A stretch of DNA of 60,000 bases, from assembly GCA_030141605.1 (NCBI GenBank), contig JAQGDQ010000003.1:64001-124000 (forward strand), in the 5' to 3' direction. Origin of the DNA: Tubiluchus corallicola (Eukaryota > Priapulida > Priapulimorpha > Priapulimorphida > Tubiluchidae). This document shows positions 22,978-44,200 of this stretch, piece by piece (the first letter of the stretch is position 1; the number at the start of each line of letters is the position of its first letter). Made by a program: the position numbers and the translations under genes. The notes under the pieces are model-generated. The model saw only the letters and a program-made list of their open reading frames with translations, was not told where the DNA came from and searched no databases.

Positions 22978-25056
22978 TATATTCATTTATTCGCATTTTC
23001 GTGATTATTATAAATCCAATAATAACAAATAAACATATAGTATTTAGTGGCTATTTACAATATTAATAAAAAATGAAAGTAAAAGTATTCAGGTAATTAA
23101 ATGAGGTCTAACACAATGTCAATTTTCGTTGACTGCCCAATCAGCGTGTAAGTTATTTCACACACCCCTGCAGCGGGACATTTAGCTACAGCTCGGTCTA
23201 ACACTGTTGTGAAAAATGCTCAACATTTAATTAGTTAGCGGGAGAAATTTTGGCCTTCTTCTAGATTTTATAATTGTCAATTGAAATTGCAAGTGAATTA
23301 GTGGAAATATATAGTCTAGTTTCGTTTATTGGAAGAAATGCACAACGCTTAAGTCTATAAGTTGCTGATTAAATCATTTTGCAATCAAGAAAATACGCAG
23401 TTTTGTTTAGTTTATGACTTTGCAAGTTCGATAAAAACAATTATGTGGTTAACTTTAAATAAGGACAAAAATTGTTTTCTTTTCTGGTAAGTCTTTTATA
23501 AGAGATCTTATAAATGAGATCTTCACAGCCAAAATTAATTCAAATGTGGTCAAAACTTATTACTATACATCAATGTAATATTAGCTAATTTTACGCTATT
23601 TTTCTGGTTATAATCATGGTTAAAAGAGCCATTGGGACTTATGTGACTCGGCATTCAATACAAGGATAGTCTATGGAATGGAACAGTCAAATTTATCCCA
23701 TTTCCGTAGCCTGACAAACGGAAAAATACAAAAACTTATTAAATCTTGCAGACGAGCACATGCTCACTTAATATAGAAAAATATATCGCAGGCTTGATGT
23801 TCGTATGTTTAAAGGCAGGAGAGACTTAAAATTTTTGTTGCTCACTTATTGTAAAGCAAGGCTAACTGGCTTAGTTTCTTTATTATATTTATGTCTCTGT
23901 ATTTTGTAGTGCTTTGAAACTTCGTCTCTACATTCTGTTTAAATTGAAAAGTCATTTTTTGGCTACTTGAAGTGTTAATTTCGTGTTAAAATAGCTGCTG
24001 CTCTGCAAATTTGTGTTTATGAAAAAGAGCAATCCGTTTATCTGCTGATTAGTTGTGACAGTCATGTTGTTTAGTTTAGTTTAGTTTAGCTTAGTCAGTT
24101 GTTGTCCTGCGTGAGTTGTCCCGAATGCTGCTGAGCGTGCTTACGTTGCAGCGGGGACGGAGCGATAGACCAACATGTTTGACGTCAATTAACAGCGTAT
24201 TTAGTAAACACATGATGTCATTATTTGAGAAACCTGGCATTACGTATGGCCCCTTATCTGCCCCCTTCTTCGTTGCATAATTTTTTTATTAAAAATTTAC
24301 AGTAATTATTGTATTTTGTGGAAGAAAAATTAATTAACTGAACTGAATTGAATTTGCATGTTTTCAATTTTTGAACCACATATTTACAGAAGTAAAATTT
24401 CCTGAATTCGTATTTGTTATGTTTTTTACTATGTAGGCCTATGTTTTCATTTTTCTATACTACGCGTTCTTTTCACGTGACATAGCATCCTATGCGCTCA
24501 TATTAACGAATAAAATATATAAATAATAGCATAAAAATAGACGTTTTTCTCCAGTAAATTGATTATAGGTTGTAAAAGTACAGGTACCATAGTCCCTGGC
24601 AATATTGAAAAAGATGGAAAATCTAGCTTCCATATATTTTAACAACTCTGGTGACTTTTGCGTCTCGTATACGGATTTGAATGGAATGTTCAAAGTTGTT
24701 TACTCAGTGGAATATTTGGAATTTTGCGAAGCTGAATACATAAATTTATTATCATTGTAACAAGGAAGTTTGAACCGGAAAACGCCAGAACAGAGTTTCC
24801 ATGCACAGCGCAAGACTCTAAAACATATCTATGTACTGCCTGGGTAATGACTTTTCTACAGTAAGGCGTGAAACGAAGTAACCTATTGGTGCTTAAAATT
24901 TATCATAACTATTATTATTATTAAGTATTGTCATTAGGTAAGTACTTTATGATAAAGTAGAAAATTTATTTTAAATTATGTGTTCAATGAATCAACATGG
25001 TCTATTTTCTAATTTTGTTTATTAGCTATTATCTAACACACCTTTACAAGCTGAAA

Positions 25057-32785
<7,729 letters not shown>

Positions 32786-33190
32786 ATCACAAGCTGTAGT
32801 CCGATGGTTGTAGTTAAAGGTCAAAAGTAATATTTTCTGATAACAAACGACGAGCAGATCTCCATTATGGCAAAAATGGATGACTGATCAGAGTAGGTGT
32901 GAGCCAAATTGACGTACCACGCGATGCCAAACGGGCTAGTATCTTTCACTTGTACATATCATGCAGCGTTGCAGGCTAGTGCCTGGCGCCCAGGAACAAA
33001 GAATGCAAAACTTATATAATTGCACATGGATTTATATAAGAGTTAAATACTTAGCTATAAGCTATTTGTGCAGCTGATACGGATGAAACAATTCTTGTAC
33101 ACTGGAACAGATCTAAGGAAATTTTTTGCATTGTGAAAGGAAAAGACCGTGTCTGGATACAAAGATTTGCTAAGGAGACTTTGGCAGTGT

Positions 33191-33196
33191 AATAAA
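33191..33196 (+). terminator. Candidate poly(A) signal for WASF
   Basis: AATAAA, 406 nt after the stop codon. It is the first canonical hexamer I noticed on this strand; use is not shown. Confidence 0.4.
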
Positions 33197-34989
33197 ATGT
33201 AAACGAAAATCACCGTATAGGTTTTTTAATGATGAATTTTGTATTTACTGTATATTAACTGTAATGTACTGTTATAATTGTTTAATTTTTTCTGTACGTG
33301 TGAACATTATAGACAAATGGGAACTAATTTAGCTAAAAAGCTCGAATTGCTAAGCTAAGTGGTTTAGTTAATTACGATTACTGAATAGTTTGAAATTATT
33401 ATTATTCATTTTAAACATAGTTTATTTGACTTGAATCAAACAGTTCATTATAACTGGTGCTTAAATTCTCTCCAATATACTATACAAAAATAATGTGGAA
33501 GATTTACATTTGAAGTTAACATGGACTAATATAGTACCGTACTACTGAAAATAAAAAAACGTGACAGCACAATATAGACTAGTATATGCACTACTGTATA
33601 TACAATATGAAAACACGAATAGCTTAAGCTTGCGTTTGCATAAAGAAGAAAATTTGTAATATCATTATCTGACAATTCATAAATATTGACATTATCAGAG
33701 TCCAATATTTTAATAAAAAAATGTTCATGTGTCTCAAAAAGAAAGGCTCACCTGTAGTTTAGTAAGACAATACATTATTATTAATAGTACTATCATTTCT
33801 AGCATAATTTTATAAAAATACTTTAATACACAATCAAATGAGTGTTTCTGTTACTCACAAGTGACACATTTAATCGAGACTAATTCCTGAAATTAAACGG
33901 CTAATTAAGTCTGACACAAGAATAATATACCCACAAACAAAACTTACTGACAGATGTTGAAACAAATGCTTAACACGTAATGTTTCGACAATTTAAGCAA
34001 ACGGAAAATGGTACAACCAAAACAAAAAACTGTAAGAAATTCAGTAATTTTAAGTTTTCTCGGTCTAACGTTCATAGGTTAATGGTCAGTCTAAGTCCTT
34101 ACTTGAAAATTATATTATAAAATTTTAGTAAAGAACGCGACGACGATTAAAGAATATTCGTATATTTCTTTTTTCTTGGATTTCTTTGTTATTTAATAAA
34201 TTTGTAGTTGCAAAATATGTAATACAAAAACAGTAATCACCCATCAGTGTTTTGCATAAATAAGAATGAACATTGTACTTTGAACGTTGCACTTTGGAAA
34301 TATAGAGGTCTGCTTAGTGAGGGAACGATGCTTTTCGTGAAATTAATTAACAGGAAATGTATTGCTCTTCCTGTGAAATAAATGGGAAGAAGAAGATTGT
34401 TGCAGTGTTACAAACAGCAGCTTAAGTACAAATTCGTCTTCTAGTTTCAAGTACAGGTAAAATGTTTGCATAAATACCAGAGAAATTATGCAGAAGAAAT
34501 GCTGATTGTTTTTATACAGCAATATTCAATGAAAGTGTTAACGCAAAGTATATCCTTCGTGTTTTTCTTACTGTTCCAAAGCCTCAGTGCACTTAGGACT
34601 GCATTAGTAAGCATAGCACCAAATTTACATAGCGCTGGTTAATGTTTACTTGTACTAAGCTTAATTCCAGTGTGTAATATAATGTCTCATCAGAAAGATA
34701 TGAAATATTGTATTGAGTTGTCAAAAGATGTATATACTGCTCCTACCAGAAGGTGCAAGTCGCACCGATTAAAATGGCGTTTTTGTTATATATTTATCAA
34801 TGCGCGTAATGAATCCATAAATAATTTGATGTTTATGATATTTATTCTTTCTGAAAGACGAGCGCACTGAGGGTAAATTACACAAAGATTATAATTTATG
34901 GAGGTAAGCACGTGTAATAAATAATATATTCACGTCATATTATCACTCTTTATGTAGCGTTTTAGAAACTATCTCGTAAAATATTCTTG

Positions 34990-35245
34990 CATCTAGAGGA
35001 GCGTCTATGTACCAACCGTAACAAAGTCGGTGACGAATGTCCTTTTCTTCTATTTTGCTCTAAACATAACACTGCCCGCAACTTCCTTCTAAATACAATC
35101 ACACGTTCTATTCTAGAGTTTTACTTTTTATGACAAACTAATTTGTATGATGCAATCTAATGATGTCACTTTTTAATGTGCCGTAGCTAAGTTTGTTCGC
35201 ATTTGTATAAGAGTTTTTGTTGTACCAAAAACTCAATGAATGAAT
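34990..35245 (+). mobile_element. LINE 3' end remnant (C-terminal zinc-knuckle-like region plus tail)
   Basis: The plus-strand translation near 35005 contains LCTNRNKVGDECPFLLFC followed by SKHNTARNFLL. The pattern C..(G)DE-x-H/P-FLL-x-C-x6-R matches the extreme C-terminus of many non-LTR retrotransposon ORF2 proteins. Stops follow, then a 3' end AAAACTCAATGAATGAATA with a short ATGA tail. It is 5' truncated and dead. Confidence 0.6.
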
Positions 35246-35372
35246 ACCATGTTCTGTAGGTCTAATGGAAGTCAGAGCTTTTCACAGTAGAGATTAAATG
35301 ACTTTGTTAAAGCTAATCTTCTGTGCAAAAAACAGAGCATTTTTGTGAAAATTAAGAAACCGTAAGAAATCT

Positions 35373-35570
35373 GGTTATAACGAATTTTTTTGCCATCCGA
35401 TTACAAAAAATGGTTATAACCGATTTTTCTGCCATCCGATTATAAAAAAATTTGGATATAACCGAATTTTTTGCCACCCGATTATGAAAAATCTGGTTAT
35501 AACCAATTTTTTGCCATCCGATTATTAAAAATGGTTATAACTAGATTTTTTATAATCGGATATCATTGCC
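35373..35570. repeat. About 40-bp tandem repeat, 4.5 copies, with inverted end
   Basis: Units start at 35373, 35412, 35454, 35495 and 35533. Each reads GGTTATAACCGA, a T-run, GCCATCCGATTATAAAA. The last copy ends in TTTTTATAATCGGAT, the inverse of the unit's own ATCCGATTATAAAA, so the array can fold back. A second small motif (CCTAA..GCGCTTT) repeats at 35570-35625. Confidence 0.85.
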
Positions 35571-35689
35571 CTAAGGCGCTTTCGTAGATGTCCTAATGCG
35601 CTTTTCGCTTGCGCCCTAATGTCAGCTAGTTTTGTAAAAAATGTTGCTCAATTTTGTAAAAATTTTACTTTACAATTTCCTGGTTGCTA

Positions 35690-35698
35690 TATATATAT

Positions 35699-35736
<38 letters not shown>
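35690..35736. repeat. (TA)n microsatellite
   Basis: TA repeats with one interruption (TAACA). Confidence 0.95.
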
Positions 35737-35738
<2 letters not shown>

Positions 35739-37020
35739 GCATAAGACTTGCAAATTAATTTAAAGAAAGGTATTCATTTGTTGATATAGCAAAAAACTAC
35801 TATAACAGGCAGACAAACTTCATTTCTATAGCACAAATTGCTTACTATTTAAACTTGTAGACATGCGGTGCTGAAATTTGTTTGCAATGATATTTCGTAA
35901 GTTTAACGAAGTACACGAAGCTCTAAACAATTATTAATAATTATACAACTAGCAGATATTTCAAGAAGATGATAGTGGGAAATGCTAGTAGGGTCACATT
36001 TGTCTTTACTTCTTTGACCACTTGTGCGCGCTTTGGTATATTAATTCTTATCGTGGCGGCTTTATCCTGTTTCTTGCCCTGCAAAGTGAACCTGCCCCCT
36101 TTGTAAACATTAATACTTTGCAAGCACGATAATCACTGGTCAGTCATAAATGGAAGATTTATACCCTTTATTCAACTCCCTACCCACCGCTTCTACGTGT
36201 AGGAACTGGAGCTACTAGAATGATTAAGACTTATAACCTGTGTACGTAAAATGAACTTGTCCCAGTCAGTCAAGATGTAAGTATTGTTATAACATTTCAT
36301 CTTTATCTTTAAAGGCGTTAATTATAATTTTTGAATGTGCTTGTCTTACTTGAAGAAGGAATAAAAACAAATAGGCTACTTTGCGTGACAAAGTAATCTA
36401 TAGAGCATTTGCAAAAGCTATAAATTTTGTCACTCTGAAGTCTTAGTCACGCCAAGTCAGATACAAAAAGACAGTTTCGGTTTCGCAGAAAGACTTCAGA
36501 AATACGGAGTTTCAAAAAAAAATCTTGAAAATTGCAGATTAGTTACCTAAAGAGCAGTGATTTTTTTTTACCTGAAGTTGCAAAAGATACTATAAAGTTG
36601 CCAAAAATCTCTCAAGAGACTCTCAAAAGTTACAGTATAAATTGCGTGGAGTTGACAACAGTTGCAAAGACGTGACAACAGGTTTAGCTGAGTTAGTTAA
36701 AACTGGGAACTGTTTCAAACAAATAGGTATAGGTTGACTTTCAGCAAATGAAATTTTACCAATTTGCTTAGACTTGATTTGCCTAGACGTGACAGGAGTT
36801 ACCCTTTTTGTTAAGAAAGTTTTGATAAACGTGTTGGAAATATTGGAAAAGTTGTAGAGTTACCAAAGAAGTTGTTTAGAATCTCCAACAGTCGCACTAA
36901 GCGGCAAGGGTTAATAAAATCTTTGGTGTGCGGTAAAAGACATTTTGCTTTTGACGATTATTAACTTCATAAAAATGAATTTTACGAGTGTCTTTCGTGT
37001 AGGGCTCTTCAATCTTCAAC

Positions 37021-40000
37021 ATGGCACGTGCGCCAAACTCGACAGCAGACGACTGTCTGGTGGCAATAGTGGATATGAATACGATCACGCACATCAGCAT
37101 AGCACCGGCTGTAAGTTTTTTTGTCTTCTAAACTTTTTAAATAGTATAATACCAAGTTATGGACAGATATTAAATGTCTCTACACGTCTTCAATAGACCA
37201 CATTATTATTAAAAATGTTTCAGATGTTTCGCGCAGCGTTTGTTGTTTATGTAGCTCTTGTTTTTTTTACTTTTATGCGAGCAAAGTTTCATTGTTTAAA
37301 TGCGTGATGTTCCAAAACTCACAACATCGATTTTTAGAGATGTTGAATAATCTAATCTATGTAAAGTGTATCACAAGAGTAAGATTGCATGAAGCCACCT
37401 GTGATCACAGAGAAGTCATTGTGAAACACCGTGCGCGGCCAAGTAAAACAGTGTGAAGCTGTATAAGTCAACTTTATGAAGTTGAATAAACCTACCCATA
37501 GCATAGTAAAGCTGTGGGCATCCAAATGAGCCTGTATAAAGTCGAGTAAACCTATGTAGAGTTAAGCGAGTCTGTGTGAAACAGGCTGAATGAAACTGTT
37601 CTCATAGAAGGTTATGTGAGCCTACTAGACGTAGTATGAAGCTAAGCAAGCCTACATGCCGAGTGAGTCTAATTGTACTTAGGTTGTTTACGTTCAGACA
37701 AAAAAGCGAGTGAAGCCAAGTGAGCCAAAGAGAAACCACGTTCAACCTTGTCTCCGTGAGTGAAATTGTGAGAAGCCACGAATCCACATGTAGCCATTTG
37801 ACCCCGAATGAAGCTGTAAAAGGCTGATTGAATCCATCTATGTGATACGGAGTGAATGTGTGTGAATTCGAGTGGTGCTGCTTGAAACTGACATCATCAA
37901 TTTGAAGCTGAGCGAAGCTACGTGAGCCGTGTGATGCCATGTCAGGCTATGTGAAACCGAAAAAACCCTTATAAGGCCAAATAAATCTATGTGATTTATT
38001 CGTAAGTTCGTGTGAAGTTCGGTGATTTTGTGTGAAGCCCAGTAATCATGTGTAAAGTCCAATAAACTTGCGAAAAAAACGAATATGCCTGTGTGATATG
38101 TCAAGTGCGCCTGTTTGAAACCAAATGAGTTTGTGTGAAGATAATACGACGCTGTGTGAAGGAAAGCGAAATTTGCTTGTATAGAGCCAAATCATACTGT
38201 TTGAAATCAAACAAACCCAAGTAAGCCTGTAAAATTCTAAGTGAGCATGTGGAAACGAGTAAACCTGGCGAAACCAAATGAGAGCGAGTGAAGCTGAGTG
38301 AAGTCGGGTGAGGCTGCGTGAAGCCATTTAGAAATTTATTAGCAGCTTAAAGTGCGTGAAATTGGGTTAACATGTGTTTGACAAATAAGCAGCCTTGAAC
38401 GACAAGACTGCAGATGAAATAATTTCTCCATCATCAATAATTGAATTTTTTTTAGATTTTAATAGTCTTGGTGTTGTCAATATTGCAGAAAAGACAGTTG
38501 CACAGCGGCATCGTAGTGTACGTAATTTCTTTTTCTTTTTATTGTACAGAGCTTTTACTCGGGTAAACCAGGTTTATCAGGGTTCTTGGCCTAAATTTGG
38601 GTAAAATGGTAAACAGCTATTTGCTTACGTTTTATAAAATTCGAGTATGTAATCACAAAAAATTGAATAACATTGATAATCACAGTCACCGTCTATACAA
38701 GAGTCAATTAGTAAGTAATGTCTAAAACGGAAGCATTAATTTGAATATACCCTGTTATACTATCACTGTGTCTGTTTGACATTCTTCATTATTTTAGGCC
38801 GCTCAATTTACTTGGCAGTTCCAGCAAACGATGGTCCTATGCTGCAGCATTTGGCGCTATGTTCAACTCAGTACTGGGAGTACTGCAGGAAAATACCGTT
38901 ACAGTAACAACTGATCTATCCTCTCTCTCACCATGGGTTAAATGTACGTTAAAATTGAAAATTTTAGGAATTTTTTTTCTCGAGTACGCTTGCACTTTCT
39001 CTCGAGCCTGCTTTTACCACCGTCACATTAGATTAGAATAAAATTACAATGCATGGTATAGAAAATCTGGTTGTAGTGCAAAGAAGTATACGCTCATAGA
39101 AGAATTAGTTTTGGTTTTTTCTTTTGGTTTTGCGAGTTATAATTCTTTTGCGGATAATAACGTTTGATAATTTTGCTTTTTAAACGCAAAAGTTTGCCTA
39201 AATTAGATACGGCATTGAAATAATTTTAGTTTTCTGCAGACATCTTTGCCATAATCACTCATTACATTGTTAACGAAACCATGATTTTGTAAGAATGTAA
39301 ATATTGACCACGAAGTCGATCATTTTTTTAAATAATCGTTATCACTAATTTCATTGCAGTGTTAGTCGCGTTCATCTTCATGTTTGAAGTTTGCTTTGTT
39401 TTCTATCCGATATTTGCTTGTCTTACCACCAGTTTGCAATTTCTTGGTGCAGCTTTTGGATTTGCGTATACCTTAATGTGGTAAGCAAAACGTTGCACTG
39501 TTTGTACATAACAAATCTGTTGAACTCGGCGTTTATATTAGCTTTTAAATGGAAAAGGGAACGTCGATTTTACAAATCCTACTTATTCTATTATAGTTCG
39601 TGAGTTATTAATTAATAAAACTTTCAAATTAGTGGCTAGTAAATGAGCCATATTTGTTAATTTTTTTAACCAGACTTAATGGGAAGAAAAGGAAATGTAA
39701 CTGGCTAATTCCCTAGTTCAATTAGGGCATTTTCTTCTGTAGTCTTTATTACAATGATTACATTAATATTTAGGGTGGTAATTCAAACAGTCAATGTGGT
39801 GGATTTCATCATTTGCATGGCCGATGCCGGAGTGGAGACAAAAGCCGGCGTAAGTATGAACTCCTGACATGGTGACAAGTCTATACGTTTGTCACATATT
39901 TCTAGGTGATGTAATGTAGTGAGAACCCCTTCTCCAGAATATGCAACGTATGTGTGACGTCACACAGGTATTTAAAGTTAGTCACACACCTCAGCACAAC

Positions 40001-41233
40001 ACTATAGGCCTAATGAAACGAAATGCACTGAGAAGAATGGTAATTTACATTTTAACGAACTGAAGAAACAATTATACCTACATTAGAGCAGCAATACGTA
40101 TAACAATAAAATTACGCTGGAGTGTCAAGAGATGCTGCAGGTATGGGTGCCGTCAAACATCGATTGGTGCTGCGTGAAGAGGTTTGCAACTAACAGTTCT
40201 ACTACGTGAATTTCGCATTGGCAAAATGACAATTTACCTTTATACCAAAATAAGGTGAGGACACCAGTTAAACTGATTTGAAAAATAATCAAATGTGTTG
40301 TAAGCGTGGCTGCGCAATATTCGATTGTGAACATTAGCCTTAAAAGTAATGTACTGTCTGTGGTGGTGTGATGGATGCTATTTTTACACGACTCAATTTT
40401 CGTAACATTTCAGGTAATCATCGTCCTACTGTGGGTGCCAACTCAAGTTTGTCTTCTCTTCCTCTTGGTCACATTTGTGAAGATGTTTATTAAAGGGGTG
40501 CAGCGACGAGGGCCGTATGCAACCGAAGAAGTATACATTTATACGTAGCTATTGAAGCTTAAAAATAATAATTATAATGATGGTAGTGATGGTGGTGATA
40601 GTAACGGTGGCGGTGGCGCGGCGGCGGCGCTGGCAATGACGGTGGTGTGTGAGTTATTGGTGATGCTAGCGATAATGATGTGGTGGTAGTTTGTGGATAA
40701 ATGAGGATGATAGTGACAATGGCGATTGATAGCAATACATGATAATGGTGATTACAATGACAATTTCACTGCAGATTGGACAAAGTCACTCTGCACACAA
40801 ACATTTTTCTTATACTTTCAGACTGCCTACAAGATCGAGTACAAACATCACACAATTTACGTCAAACACTTGTTGAGGAAAAACAAAATTGTGCAAATGG
40901 ATTCTGCGTAAGTGAAAGTATTTACGTTACTACCAAATGTTAATTGTGATTCACTGTTTAGTGATAACAATGGTGATGATAATGGTGAAGATTATGAGTG
41001 ATGACGATGATAAAAACGACGACGACGATGATGATCATGACGACGATGACGATGACAAGGATGATGATGATGATGTTGGCAAAGATCGTTATGATGACAT
41101 GATGTTGGTGGTAGTCTTGATGATCATAAATATGCTTGACTAAGAATAAAGTGACTATGGTGGTGGTATGACAGCGATGAAGATCATGACCAGATGATGA
41201 TGATGAAAATGACAATGGTTATTGCAATGGTGA

Positions 41234-41267
<34 letters not shown>

Positions 41268-44200
41268 GGTGGTGGTGGTGGTGGTGGTGGTGGTGGACGA
41301 CGACGACGATGGCGATAGTGATAATGGTGATAATGATCATTATATGGTATTCAACTTACTAACCTTTTTTACAGATCCTATTTTCACCTTCCTAGGTATG
41401 AGGATGACGAAGAGCTTAGGTTTGTCGACAAGCTGTGGCTTAGACTGAGTAGAAAACCCTACCGAGACGAATCCATTCCTGAATTTTTCTACTCAACTCG
41501 AATAGTCTGCACGTTTTTCCTGGGTCTCCTTTTTGTTTATTCGGTTAGTACCTATCATGCAGATGTAATATAACCTCCATTTGCAAACAAGGACGAATCA
41601 AGACATCACGACATCGCCCTAGTTCGGTCCCGCCCATTTCTGTTATGGATCTATGGTTGCTTATGTTAAGCACAATGAACAATTACTTACGGGAGTATTA
41701 ATAGTGCACGCAGTAACTGCTTGTGGTGTATTATAAAATACGCGTTTTTTTATAAATGTGAAGGAGATACGCATATTCTAAGGAGAAGTTTTTACCACAT
41801 TGGGGCTTTATAATCTGGCGAATCTCACAGCCTAGTTAGCCTATTGGTAAATACACAACTGTTTGCAAAATAAACAGCATGCATTCTTGTCAGCATTTGT
41901 GCGCATTAATTTTCTGCACGTTACACTATAGAGTACGTTGCAAGCTATTTTGGGATCTGCGAAATTCTTACCCGGCCTTGACAGAATCTTCCAGGTAATC
42001 GCTGACATTATTACAAGTGAAGAGGGATCAGATATTTCCGGATTCTCAAAAGGTACGTTTACTTGACTTTTTAGCAACAAAAGGAAACGGTTTAGTTATA
42101 GAGGTCCCTGAAATAATCCACCTTGACAAAAATAAAAAGATTAGTCACTGTTATGATTGAGGATAGCGCGAGTTCGACACTGAACTCGGTCGATTTCGAG
42201 AAAGCTCTAGCTAAAACATGGTCATAGTGGATTTGGTCAGTCAGCATATAAGACCTAATAGCGTGCTATTTGTAATGGCGACCGTTTTCTTGCTTTGAAC
42301 GGGACCTAAAGTACATTTATCTTATCTTTACGAAATGCAACTGAGGAGCGATCGCATTTTATTATTTCGCAATGCGCATAGAGTATGTATTTGCCAAGTT
42401 AAGGCGGATGTACACATGCGTGTGTGGCCGGTGGCGACAGTTAGTGCGAAATATGCGAAGCATCCGGTGGTATATGCGGAATATGCAAACCGTCGGACGT
42501 CGAGTGCCGTTTCGTACTATATGGCTGGTCAGTGCTCTAATTTGGCTTATTTCGTAACTATGAAAAAGCAGCATTTGCATTTCACCCTAATAATAATATG
42601 ACATTATTGTAAACTAAAAGGCTTAGTTTACCTTACATAAAATAATGATACCACAAAATTCATTTCATCTTGTTAAAATTATCTAGGAACATCACAAATA
42701 AATTAAATCGTCCGTTAGTGTAGACGACGACGACGACGACGACGACCGTCGCCGCACAGTTCGCGTTCATATGTACATGCCTTACGTTTATTATGATAAC
42801 GAATGTTGTAAAAAATGTTTCAATAAAACATTATAATTTAATTGATTTTTTTCAGCAATGGGAGTTGCTTGGTGGATTTGTATAGTTCTTACTTCTCTAA
42901 TAATTTTGCTTCAAGTGAAATTCTCTCTCGCAAGCTATAAGTAAGTACGAATAAAAAAAAATTTATTTTCATGTGTTTGGAAAAGGAAACATTTAATTTG
43001 TTTAATCAAATATACAATAATTGACAAAACTACGTACAGTCATTTAGCTAATAATGTGTTCCAGTTGGAAAAAGCAACCAACTATCATGAAACTACAAAA
43101 CTAAATATGAGGTATGTTGTTGTTATTATTACAGAAGCACTGTGATTATACAACAATTATTATGTAACTATACCTCATTATTATTATAATTATGTTGCTA
43201 AGATACATGTAACACTGTAAGACGCAAGTGTCTTACCTTATTACGACCACATTGCCCATCAGGATGCTGTTTGCTTATTCATCAAAAGAACATTTTGGTC
43301 TCTGGACCGACTTATGGCTCCATCCGCAAAATACCGCTAAGGTACAAGTGTATAATATATATACCGGATGTTTGACTTGCTTTTACTTGTCATTTATTCC
43401 AAATGTCGTCCATATTCTCGTTGCAATTATACACAAAAAGAGTTAATAGCTGTTCTTTTTTTCATATCTGTGGTGCAAAAATCAAAATCTAAGTTTCTTG
43501 ATTAGCTTGTTAACTTAGCAGTAGTGAAGAGATATTTGCCTACTTATATCTTCATTATCGCTGTTATTCAGAGCATTAATAATACTACTATTTATTCTTA
43601 CTCCGGTCCAATAATGCAATTGCGTGCAATTATGTAGTAAATAACAACACAGATTAAATTTATGTGGTTAGTTAAAAATACAAATATAACACAAAATGTG
43701 TGTAAAACACGGTAATTAAAAAATTAGTATTAGTAAATTATTAGTATTAGTATTAGTATTAGATTTAGTATTAGTATTAGTATTAGTATTAGTGTTAGTG
43801 TTAGTGTTAGTGTTAGTGTTAGTGTTAGTGTTAGTGTTAGTGTTAGTGTTAGTGTTAGTGTTAGTGTTAGTGTTAGTGTTAGTGTTAGTGTTAGTGTTAG
43901 TGTTAGTGTTAGTGTTAGTGTTAGTGTTAGTGTTAGTGTTAGTGTTAGTGTTAGTGTTAGTGTTAGTGTTAGTGTTAGTGTTAGTGTTAGTGTTAGTGTT
44001 AGTGTTAGTGTTAGTGTTAGTGTTAGTGTTAGTGTTAGTATTAGTATTAGTATTAGTATTAGTATTAGTATTAGTATTAGTATTAGTATTAGTATTAGTA
44101 TTAGTATTAGTATTAGTATTAGTATTAGTATTAGTATTAGTATTACTAATTAGTATTAGTAAATTACTATAAAATTAAGAGTCATAATAACATAGCCCTG

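Larger units (their letters stand above)
18623..25056. other. Repeat-rich intergenic region between the LRR gene and WASF
   Basis: No reading frame here shows family similarity or conserved splice structure. The recognisable content is listed separately: two copies of dispersed repeat A, a TA-flanked foldback element, one copy of repeat B and a solo LTR. The stretch 22950-25050 is AT-rich and holds nothing I can name. The WASF promoter should lie in its right part. Confidence 0.6.
32786..37020. other. Intergenic region between WASF and STRA6
   Basis: It begins with the WASF 3' UTR (candidate AATAAA at 33191-33196). It is AT-rich, and I support no gene. It carries a LINE 3' remnant, a 40-bp tandem repeat and a TA microsatellite (listed separately). 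36540-36880 has loosely repeated GTTGCAAAA/GTTGACAAC-type words. STRA6 5' UTR sequence and promoter are expected near the right end. Confidence 0.6.

Noticed and set aside
23690-23960. Possible LINE-derived protein scraps
   Set aside because: The translation (WNSQIYPISVA..KNLLNLADEHML) vaguely recalls LINE tails but lacks any diagnostic motif.
36897-37100. Small secreted-looking peptide on the minus strand (MLMCVIVFISTIA..)
   Set aside because: It is antisense to the first STRA6 coding exon, which fits phase, donor and N-glycosylated N-terminus of the family; the hydrophobic run is short.
37602-38327. Overlapping His/Ser/Leu-rich minus-strand frames
   Set aside because: They arise from the GTGAAGCC repeat phrases; no homology, inside STRA6 intron 2.
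43792-44172. 126-codon Leu-Val reading frame
   Set aside because: Pure translation of the TTAGTG hexamer array in a STRA6 intron.
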